A DNA stretch of 51,176 nucleotides, taken from the NCBI GenBank assembly GCA_028286665.1, contig JAQBRD010000019.1, positions 1 through 51,176 on the forward strand, in the 5' to 3' direction. How positions within the stretch are numbered: position 1 is the stretch's first letter; every line of letters begins with the position of its first letter. Of this stretch, positions 31,800 to 39,200 are shown piece after piece. Origin of the DNA: Candidatus Tayloriibacteriota bacterium. GTDB lineage: Bacteria > Patescibacteriota > Minisyncoccia > Phycocordibacterales > PALSA-1337. The translations under genes were made by a program, and so were the position numbers. Below the pieces are notes generated by a model. It ran no database searches. It was not told the DNA's origin and worked only from the letters and a program-made list of their open reading frames with translations.

Positions 31800-32825
31800 A
31801 TGACGCATCTCACCAGAGTCGGAGTGCTCCGCGGAGGCCCGAGCGACGAGTATGAGGTTTCATTGAAATCCGGGGCGACTGTCCTCAGGCATCTTTCGCC
31901 GGACAAATATCATGTCATCGACATCTTCATCGATCGCGACGGCCTCTGGCATATCGCCGGCATGCCGAAGGAGCCGCATGACGCGCTCTCGCAGGTGGAT
32001 ATCATCGTGAACGCGCTCCATGGCCAATACGGCGAAGACGGGAAAGTGCAGGCCATCCTCGATCGTCATGGCATTCCGTACACCGGTTCAGGTTCGCTTG
32101 CTTCTGCGATCGCGATGAATAAGGCACTCACCAAGAAAGTGATCGCGGATCATTCTGCTGCCGAGGGCCATGGCGTGAAGATGGCAAAGCACGTGCTCAT
32201 CAGTCGTGACGACATCATCGATGAATTCATCGGCGATGTTTCAGCGAAGGCGCTTGAGAAGAAACTGCTCGATGTCTTCAAATCTTTCGCACTGCCAGTC
32301 GTCGTGAAGCCTGTCGGCAGCGGTTCGTCGGTCGGCGTATCCGTCGTGAAAGGCTTCCATGAATTCGAAGAGGCAGTGATGAAGGCATTCGAGTCAGGCA
32401 GCAATATCATGATCGAGGAATTCATTCCAGGCGTCGAAGGAACATGCGCCGTCATCGATGATTTCCGCGGTTCTGAGATATACGCCTTGCCGCCGATCGA
32501 GATCCGTCCGACGCATGGCAAATTCTTCGATTATGAAGCGAAATACCAGGGAAAGTCGGAGGAAATCGTGCCGGGCAATTTCACTCATGAGCAGAAAGAC
32601 GAGATGATGCGCATCGCGACGCTTGTCCATAAGGCACTCGGTCTCAAGCATTATTCTCGCTGCGATTTCATCGTCACTCCGCGCCTCGGCATCTACTTCC
32701 TCGAGGTGAATACGCTGCCAGGCCTTACCGAAGCATCGCTCCTGCCGAAAGGCCTGGCAGCGGTCGGCGTGAAGATGGGGGACTTCCTCGACCACCTCGT
32801 CGGTCTTGCAATTAGTGGTAAATAG
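31800..32825 (+). CDS. ddl: D-alanine--D-alanine ligase
   Basis: Ddl joins two D-Ala with ATP to make the dipeptide that MurF adds to the peptidoglycan precursor. The 341-residue ATP-grasp protein has the N-terminal VLRGGPSDEYEVSLKSG (Ddl pattern GGxSxEhxVSlxSg), LHGQYGEDGKVQA, VVKPVGSGSSVGVS in the ATP-binding lobe, and the C-terminal metal-site strand YFLEVNTLPGLTEAS. All catalytic regions are present. TATACT lies exactly 6 nt before the ATG, predicting a leaderless message. tRNA-Ala follows on the same strand. Confidence 0.95.
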   Translation: MTHLTRVGVLRGGPSDEYEVSLKSGATVLRHLSPDKYHVIDIFIDRDGLWHIAGMPKEPHDALSQVDIIVNALHGQYGEDGKVQAILDRHGIPYTGSGSLASAIAMNKALTKKVIADHSAAEGHGVKMAKHVLISRDDIIDEFIGDVSAKALEKKLLDVFKSFALPVVVKPVGSGSSVGVSVVKGFHEFEEAVMKAFESGSNIMIEEFIPGVEGTCAVIDDFRGSEIYALPPIEIRPTHGKFFDYEAKYQGKSEEIVPGNFTHEQKDEMMRIATLVHKALGLKHYSRCDFIVTPRLGIYFLEVNTLPGLTEASLLPKGLAAVGVKMGDFLDHLVGLAISGK

Positions 32826-32888
32826 GTTAGAATGCTTGGACATGGCCGTTATTGGTCATTTTGATTGAAAAACTGGCGGCGAAATTAT

Positions 32889-32961
32889 GGGCCCGTAGCT
32901 CATCTGGTAGAGCAACGCTTTTGCAAAGCGAAGGTGGGAGGTTCGAGTCCTCTCGGGTCCA
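32889..32961 (+). tRNA. tRNA-Ala (anticodon TGC)
   Basis: Acceptor GGGCCCG/CGGGTCC, D-stem GCTC/GAGC, anticodon arm ACGCT-TTTGCAA-AGCGA (anticodon TGC; outer pair 27-43 is A-A), T-arm GGAGG-TTCGAGT-CCTCT. The discriminator A is followed by CAAAA, so CCA is not encoded. The terminator stem starts three bases after the discriminator. Confidence 0.95.
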
Positions 32962-32963
32962 CA

Positions 32964-33006
32964 AAAATAAAAAGAACTCAGTCTTAGACTGAGTTCTTTT
33001 TATTTT
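32964..33006 (+). terminator. tRNA-Ala terminator with 20-bp stem
   Basis: A 20-bp perfect stem (32964-32983 with 32987-33006) closed by the triloop TTA. A copy of the same geometry but different stem sequence lies 1167 bp downstream (34131-34173). Confidence 0.9.
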
Positions 33007-33106
33007 CTGCGAATGAACCGAGAGGACGAGAAAGCCGGAAGTCGCGAAGGCGACTGAGGCGGGGTCGCGGGATTTTTCAGCAGAAAAATACCTGTGACCG
33101 AGTCCT
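33005..33106 (+). repeat. tRNA-linked repeat, copy B (tRNA-Ala type)
   Basis: TTCTGC (33005-33010), a variable part containing CCGAGAGGAC (33018-33027), which is complementary to the T-arm 3' side of tRNA-Ala (32947-32956), then GAAAGCCGGAAG, the hairpin AGTCGC/GCGACT, the core CGACTGAGGCGGGGTCG (33051-33067), and a sense fragment CGAGTCCT (33099-33106) identical to 32944-32951 in the tRNA. The outer arms TTTTCTGC and GCAGAAAA can also pair. Same design as copy A but matched to a different tRNA. Confidence 0.7.
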
Positions 33107-33140
33107 ATATAGGAACTGATTATTCTGATACAATCCCCAC

Positions 33141-34001
33141 ATGAAAGAATACAGGCCTGGAACATTTGATAGCCGTATCATTGCTTATGAAAAAGTCCAT
33201 CAAATTACCGATGACCAGATTAACGCTCTGGTTGGTGCTGTTGGTTTAAAACCTAATCAAAAAGTTCTCGACGGATGTGCTGGCTATGGAAGTGTTACCA
33301 AGTGGCTTTTGGAGAAGAACGCGAAAGAAATCACCTCTACGTGCAGTTTCTTTGTTCAGGATGATAGCTTGGTTCAAATTGAACGAGCAAAAGAAAATTT
33401 GAAGGAACATAAGGATATTGAGTATTCTGTCGAGGACATAAAATCGTTGCCGTATAAAGACAGCTTTTTCGATATTGTGGTTGTCAAAATGGGTCTGCAT
33501 GAAAATCAAAAAGAAGTGCAGTTGAAGATAGCTCAAGAAATCTTCCGAGTACTGAAACCTGGAGGAAGGTTCATCGTGTGGGAGCTATTTCTCAATGAAA
33601 AAACCCAGCCTATTTTCCAGGCATTCATGCACAAGAAAGACGAATTGGCGGGATTTGATACTCTGGTCACAAAAAGATATTTCCCTCGCGGAGATGAAAT
33701 CGAAGGCTGTCTGAGCGGGGCAGGCTTCATTAACTTCAAGAAAGAACTCGTATTCAATCCTTTCCTTAGTACGAAGGCTCGGTTTGATGAGCTGATATCG
33801 CGAGAACTTAAGGAGTCAGGGAAAGTCGAGGCAGATGAGCATCTTAAAAAATTAGCCAGTGAGAGACTTGATACACTCAATAACTTTTTTAGAGGTTTGC
33901 CTGATGAGCAGAAACAAGTGATTGATTTCGAAGATAGGGGAGATACGATAATTTACTACAATATCGACAAGGCTATCGTGAGTGTCGAAAAGCCTCTCTA
34001 A
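33141..34001 (+). CDS. Class I SAM-dependent methyltransferase, possible island cargo
   Basis: 286 residues. The methyltransferase core begins near residue 40 with motif I VLDGCAGYGSVTKWL (one residue off the usual DxGxGxG), then YSVEDIKSLPYKDSFFDIVV and VLKPGGRFIVWELF. A C-terminal region of about 120 residues after the core may select the substrate, which is unknown. Codon use is clearly A+T-rich against neighbours such as ddl. The gene lies between two copies of the tRNA-linked repeat whose first bases are the tRNA-Ala 3' end, so it looks like DNA inserted at that tRNA. TACAAT lies exactly 6 nt before the ATG. Confidence 0.78.
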   Translation: MKEYRPGTFDSRIIAYEKVHQITDDQINALVGAVGLKPNQKVLDGCAGYGSVTKWLLEKNAKEITSTCSFFVQDDSLVQIERAKENLKEHKDIEYSVEDIKSLPYKDSFFDIVVVKMGLHENQKEVQLKIAQEIFRVLKPGGRFIVWELFLNEKTQPIFQAFMHKKDELAGFDTLVTKRYFPRGDEIEGCLSGAGFINFKKELVFNPFLSTKARFDELISRELKESGKVEADEHLKKLASERLDTLNNFFRGLPDEQKQVIDFEDRGDTIIYYNIDKAIVSVEKPL

Positions 34002-34123
34002 ATTAGACCGTTAGCGGATTTTTCCTCTGCTTTATTCCTCAGCTTTTTCTGAATAATCACCCTTTAAAACCCAATTAGATTCTGCAATTCTTTAACTAAG
34101 TGGTTCATAAAAACAACATCGGA

Positions 34124-34206
34124 GTCCACAAAATGAAAAAAGACAGAATCATAGATTCTGTCTTTTTTCATTTCTGTGAATGACCCGAGAGGACGAGAAA
34201 GCCGGA
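34124..34206 (+). repeat. tRNA-linked repeat, copy C, with terminator
   Basis: It begins GTCCACAAAA (34124-34133), identical to the tRNA-Ala 3' end plus trailer at 32957-32966. Next is a 20-bp perfect stem (34131-34150 with 34154-34173, triloop ATA), then 35 nt (34172-34206) matching 33005-33039 at 33 positions, including ACCCGAGAGGAC, the complement of 12 nt of the tRNA-Ala T-arm/acceptor. All three parts are shifted by the same 1167 bp. Downstream CTGAGC/GCTCAG forms a hairpin. Copy C lacks the end fragment of A and B. Confidence 0.72.
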
Positions 34207-34288
34207 CTGAGCGAAGGCATCGCAGAAATGGCTCAGTTAATGGGCTATTCTCGGCTATGGCGAACTGGCACTATGTAAATGTAATCTA

Positions 34289-34316
34289 TTGACATCTTTG
34301 TATTGTATGATATAAT
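34289..34316 (+). promoter_or_regulatory. Strong promoter of the 93-aa gene
   Basis: TTGACA (34289-34294), 16-bp spacer ending TGA, TATAAT (34311-34316): both boxes match consensus. The predicted leader of about 112 nt contains the hairpin TGCTTTGT/ACAAAGCA (34384-34391 with 34397-34404), followed after 9 nt by TTTTTCTC, which might act as an attenuator or end a small RNA. Between 34002 and 34434 I see no gene, only repeat copy C and this promoter. Confidence 0.7.
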
Positions 34317-34434
34317 GTATGTATAAGAGTACATTGAATTCATATAGGTACATTTTGAGTCTGGGAAGAAGGACTGTCATTATTGCTTTGTAACGTACAA
34401 AGCAGAATGCAGTTTTTCTCACCATACTTAAAAT

Positions 34435-34716
34435 ATGATTCGTAATGCATTGAAAAGCATCTTCTTCACCCTTCATCCGGGAGGCAAGATCAAGGAAATC
34501 AAAGTGCGGGGATTAATTCTCATGATACTTCTCCCCGCTGTTATTCTGGCCAGTCTCGCAATCTGGCTTGAACCAAAGGATGTAGTAAAGGCAAAAACAA
34601 TTAAAAGCGCCAAAGATGAACGACGTCAGCAGGAAGAGCTCCAGAACGCCGCCGTGCTTCAGCAGCAGATGTCGCAATTCTTTTTGGATCAGCAGCAAAA
34701 TGCGATGGGAAAGTGA
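34435..34716 (+). CDS. Small single-pass membrane protein
   Basis: 93 residues: a basic N-terminus (KIKEIKVRG), one membrane helix at about 26-45 (GLILMILLPAVILASLAIWL), then a charged Gln/Glu/Lys-rich segment with coiled-coil character (DERRQQEELQNAAVLQQQMSQ). No family is recognised. Strong consensus promoter upstream and a terminator after the stop support a real gene. Its flanks are A+T-rich, like the methyltransferase region upstream. Confidence 0.6.
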   Translation: MIRNALKSIFFTLHPGGKIKEIKVRGLILMILLPAVILASLAIWLEPKDVVKAKTIKSAKDERRQQEELQNAAVLQQQMSQFFLDQQQNAMGK

Positions 34717-34752
34717 TAGGGCATAGGAGTTTCGGTCCAAACCCGATCTTCG

Positions 34753-34782
34753 CCGCAAGGAAAACTCCTTGTGGTTTTCTTT
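34753..34782 (+). terminator. Terminator of the 93-aa gene
   Basis: CCGCAAGGA (34753-34761) pairs with TCCTTGTGG (34766-34774; one G-T) around AAAC, followed by TTTTCTTTTTTT. Confidence 0.85.
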
Positions 34783-34901
34783 TTTTGCGATTGCAGGCTG
34801 TCTGGCAAAGACACGCGATCGATTCCTTTAAGCATTGCGTACTTCCTCCCATAGTGTAAGCTTTCCTCAGTCCACAAACCTGACCTTTCAACAACGAACT
34901 T

Positions 34902-36008
34902 ATGCAACAAGACCTCGAAAAATTATTCCGAATCTCCCAGCACTTCCAGATCTACGGCGAACTCACCAGCGTCTCGATCTGCAAAGTCGGACACATCAAT
35001 GAAACCTGGGCCGCCACATACGACCAGGGCGGCATCCGAGTCCGCTACATCCACCAGTGCATCAACAGCAGCGTCTTCAAGGACCCTGCCGCGACGATGT
35101 CCAACGTGGCGCGAGTCACGAAGCACATCCGGTCGAAATTGGAAGCGGAAGGAGCAAGCCAGATAACCCGGCGCTCGCTCATCCTCATTCCGACCAAGAC
35201 CGGCAAAGACTACTTCGTCGATGGCGAGAACTACTGGAGGACCTTCATCTTCATCGAAGGAGCCAGGACATTCGAAGCGATCACGAGCACGCAGCAAGCA
35301 TATCTCGTCGGCCAGTCATTCGGCCGATTCCAGAGCATGCTTGCGGATCTGCCCGGCGAACGTCTTCATGAGACGATCGCAGGCTTCCATGATACGAGAG
35401 CTCGTTTCCAGGCTCTGATGCAGGCGGCTGAAGCGAACCGTTTCGAGCGCGCTCTAGGAGCAAAGGCCGAGATCGATTTCGCCCTGAAGCGGAAGAAGAT
35501 CGTCGGCATCATCGTCGATGCGCTCGCGAAGGGGAAGATCCCCGAGCGAGTCACGCACAATGATACGAAGCTCAACAACATCATGTTCGATGTGAAGACC
35601 GATGAAGCGCTCTGCGTCGTCGATCTCGACACCGTCATGCCGGGCTGCGCGCTATATGACTTCGGAGACATGATCCGGACTACGACGAATCCGATGCCTG
35701 AAGACGAGCAGAACTTGTCCAAGGTGAAGATGTCGATGCCGGCTTTCAAGAAGCTCGCGGCCGGATATCATTCGAGCGCCAAAGGCTTCCTGACGCCTGC
35801 TGAAAAATCCCTCATGGCCTTCTCCGGCAAGCTCATCACGCTCGAGCTCGGGATGCGATTCCTGACCGATCACCTCGCCGGAGATACGTATTTCCGGATC
35901 CATCGTCAGAATCACAACCTCGATCGCGCCCGAGCGCAATTCAAGCTCGTCGAATCCATCGAAGAACAGGAGGAGGCGATGCAGAAGTTCGTCGATTCTC
36001 TGCAATAG
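34902..36008 (+). CDS. APH-family sugar kinase, NahK-like
   Basis: 368 residues with the aminoglycoside-phosphotransferase/choline-kinase fold. The catalytic loop is THNDTKLNNIMFD (Brenner motif HxDxxxxN in the variant HND...N), and the metal-binding strand is VVDLDTVMPGCALYDFGDMIR; the VDLDTxMPG pattern is that of N-acetylhexosamine 1-kinase (NahK). The N-terminal lobe has INETW and a GENYWRTFIFIEG hinge. It may phosphorylate an amino sugar or N-acetylhexosamine for salvage into cell-wall or glycan precursors; the exact substrate is inferred. Single gene with a strong terminator. Confidence 0.78.
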   Translation: MQQDLEKLFRISQHFQIYGELTSVSICKVGHINETWAATYDQGGIRVRYIHQCINSSVFKDPAATMSNVARVTKHIRSKLEAEGASQITRRSLILIPTKTGKDYFVDGENYWRTFIFIEGARTFEAITSTQQAYLVGQSFGRFQSMLADLPGERLHETIAGFHDTRARFQALMQAAEANRFERALGAKAEIDFALKRKKIVGIIVDALAKGKIPERVTHNDTKLNNIMFDVKTDEALCVVDLDTVMPGCALYDFGDMIRTTTNPMPEDEQNLSKVKMSMPAFKKLAAGYHSSAKGFLTPAEKSLMAFSGKLITLELGMRFLTDHLAGDTYFRIHRQNHNLDRARAQFKLVESIEEQEEAMQKFVDSLQ

Positions 36009-36027
36009 CCCAGTACCTCAAAGCAAT

Positions 36028-36057
36028 CCCCGCGGCCCAAAGCCGCGGGGGCTTTTT
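36028..36057 (+). terminator. Terminator of the kinase gene
   Basis: CCCCGCGGC (36028-36036) pairs with GCCGCGGGG (36042-36050), followed by GCTTTTTATT. Confidence 0.9.
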
Positions 36058-36117
36058 ATTCAGCTGTCTTGATCCCGTTTGCGTTTCATACCGCTGCAAC
36101 GTACAATTCTATTACTT

Positions 36118-36288
36118 ATGGACAGCAAAGAAATACGGACCAAGGCCGAAGAATTGAAAAGCATCCTCTCCGCATCACGGGGAGAATTGAGCATCCTTGA
36201 GAAAGAACTCCTGAATGCTGTCGGTGAATATCAAAAAGCCCTGAACGAGGAAAAGATCCGAGAAATTAAGCAGACTCTGGACATATGA
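36118..36288 (+). CDS. Small coiled-coil protein coupled to the giant NTase gene
   Basis: 56 residues from the ATG at 36118 (MDSKEIRTKAEELKSILS); a longer frame from 36079 would begin before the likely -10 (TACAAT, 36102-36107). Predicted to be almost one continuous amphipathic, charged helix pair (ELSILEKELLNAVGEYQKAL), with no Cys or membrane segment. Its stop overlaps the next start as ATGA (36285-36288), so it is translationally coupled to the 1525-aa protein, as for a small partner or chaperone. No known family. Confidence 0.6.
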   Translation: MDSKEIRTKAEELKSILSASRGELSILEKELLNAVGEYQKALNEEKIREIKQTLDI

Positions 36289-39200
36289 CATCTGTTTCAG
36301 AAAAGCCGAAGGCAATCGATGAAAAGGCCGAGCATGCAATAGCGCAGGCTCCTGAAGTTCTGGGGATCGACGAAGCCGATCTCAATAAGCTCGCTGAAGA
36401 AGCCAGCGCTGAAATAGCGGCTGTTCAGGGCGATATCATCGCATCTGCAGACCAGAGAGTGGAAACCGCCCCTGCATCAGTCGGTCTGAGTCAGGAGAAA
36501 GCTGCAGCGATCTATTCCTCCGGCGGCTTTGCTGAACGGATCGAAGGCATCAAGGCGAAGATATCCGATTTTGCCGAAAGCGCAAATGTGAAAATCGACC
36601 TCATGCGATTGAAACTGCAGGGCATCGAGAATCCCGAGCGTGTTCTGGCTGTCGCCCGGTATCTCGAAGAATCTGCAGTGGAGACGGAATCGCATCATCG
36701 GAATATCAAAAAATCCAATGCAGCCGGCATCGAAAAACAGTCGGAAAAATTCCGAAAGCAAGGCTTTGAGGTCAAGGCTTTTGAAAGTTCAGATAAGGAC
36801 ACCATGAACATCTACGCTACGAAAGAAACCCCATATTCATTCAATGCTGGAAAATCAAAGTATCTTGCGAAAGATATCGAAAAAATGGCGGCCAAGAATG
36901 ATCCGATCAAGCTGCTCGAGGCGCTGCGAGATGCTGGCTATCAGATCGATATCACAAAGGGCGGCACATTCAAAGACTATTACGGACTGAGAGATCTGGC
37001 AAAAAATGCTGACGTGCTGCCGCTGCTCGAGAAGCTCAAGTCGTTCGGAGGCGCAAGCGTCGCGCATGATTTCGGGAAGCGCGGCGAGGAAGCGATGCGG
37101 GATCTTTCGAAGCTCGCAACAAAAGATGCTGCAGAGCATCTGCTGACTCCTGAGGCTGAGAAGAACATAGAGAGAGTTTCATCTTTGCTCGGCAAACCGA
37201 TAGACCTCAACATGCTTGAAAGCTGGATCCGGCTCTCGAAAGACCCCGCTTTGATGGAAATCCTCTCCTTGTCAAAGCCTGCAGAGAGAGATGAGCCGTA
37301 CGCAGAGTCGTCGATGATGCACAGATTAGAAATCATCAAAGAAGCTGGCATCGGAAACGAGTACGCTGCCTTGCTGAAAGACGGATTTTCAGAAAAATCG
37401 ATCGGCAAGCTGTATGGTCATCATACTGAAAAAACTGCAAAGGATCTGCGATCGGCTGCAGAGGCATTCGAGGCAGATCCAGAGCTGAAGAAATTGGCGC
37501 TCGGCATGGAAAAGGTCTTTGCGGCAGACGCATATGATGAGCAGGACATCCTGAATAAGGAAACGATCGAAAAACTCCAGGAACTTGCCCGAGAAATTCC
37601 TGCAGCTTCGGCTGCATTCAGCAACTTGGCCGATCTAGGATTGCGCGGCGGTTCATGGCACATGGATCTCGCTCATCTGCTCGATAGGAATAATCCTGAA
37701 AATGTCTTCGCATGCAAGGAAATCCTCGAGGTCATCGCAGAGCCGGACTTCAAGGATTTCTTCGCGAGCTGCGAAAAGTCAGGATATAAATTCACGCTCG
37801 CGGACTTTTTCAATGAGTATCCGAAATCCAATCGCCTGATCGAGAGCTATCGCTATGAACCGTTCCGGTCAGCGATCGAATCCGAATCTGGCCAGGCGCT
37901 TGCGGAACATCTCGGCATCTTCAAGGTTCCGATGAATCAATGGAACATATGGATCCTCGGATCTCTTTCGAAGATACCGGATTCGCTGCCGACGCTCGTG
38001 AAGCTCGAAGAAAAGTACTCGTATGCATACGATCCGAACAGCAACGAAAATAACAATGCGTCCTATAATCTAACCATGCTGCTGAACGACCACCAGGAGC
38101 TCCTCAGCAAGCTGTTCGAACCGCAGAAAGTAGAGACCATGCGGCTTCTCAATGCCGAATTCGGCATAGCGCTCTCTCTAGTCGGGGCACAGGAGTTTTC
38201 GGATATTGCTGAAGATGCAGACTTCATCGCTGCATTGAACAATCCGGAGAGCGTAGCTTTCGCGAAGGCCGTATTGAAGGATGAAAATAAGGATATAAAT
38301 ACCATCAAGGCATTATTCAGCTGCAATCCTGCTTTCCGACCTATCATCGAGAAAATGGTGAAGGAATTCGATTATGCGCCGCGCGGGACGTATGATATGT
38401 CCTATGAATATGATGAAGAAAAAGACAGGGAGGTTGGCAAGAGGCAATTGGTGCTCGCTGACGCTGCGAAGTTCCAGGAATTGCTCGATAATCCGATCCT
38501 TTTGGAGATTCAGCAGCATCTGGAATCTGTAGGCATGCGGAAAAACCCGCTGACTTGCACGAAGGAGCTCAAGGTCATTTCAGAGAATAACCTTTTGCCG
38601 ATGCTGGAGCAGTGCCAATCTTCTCCGAAGACTCAGGAATTCCTGTGGAATAATCTCGAGGCAGCTATCTCGATATCTCGATTGTCGCCAGAAAAGGTAT
38701 CCACCTATCTGGAAATATTCCAGAAGATCGGCGACTCGCCTTCGCAGGAGATCCAGCGGCTCAAGGACTCCTTGCTCTCTCAGCTTTCCGAATCAGAGCA
38801 TCCGATAGAGGACTATCAGAAGATCGAGTCGATTTTCATAAAGAATAATATTCCCACGGTAGGGAAAATATACGGAGTCTTCGAGACGCTGCATGGCCCG
38901 GAAGTTCTGGAACGTACGATCAAATCGATGGAGAACGTCAGTCCTGTATTGAAAGAGGCAAGCACGAGAAAGCGCTATTACACTCTGTACCAGGATCTGC
39001 TCAAAGTGCATATCGAATCGGGCAATCGATCCTTGAAGGAGTATGCGGAAATATTCCAGAGCGGCGGCCAGCTGATCGAGCGATTCGAAAGCGCAGGGTT
39101 GGAATCGCTCAGCCCGCGCGAGCAGGAGCAGCTCCGCTATTTCGTAGGAAAATTAGAGACCTTGCAGTCCAAATCAGCTTTGGATTCTGCGGATGATGCG

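Noticed and set aside
32827-33165. Minus-strand open frame with REDSNLPPSL-type sequence
   Set aside because: It is the antisense translation of tRNA-Ala and its trailer, a familiar spurious protein pattern in databases.
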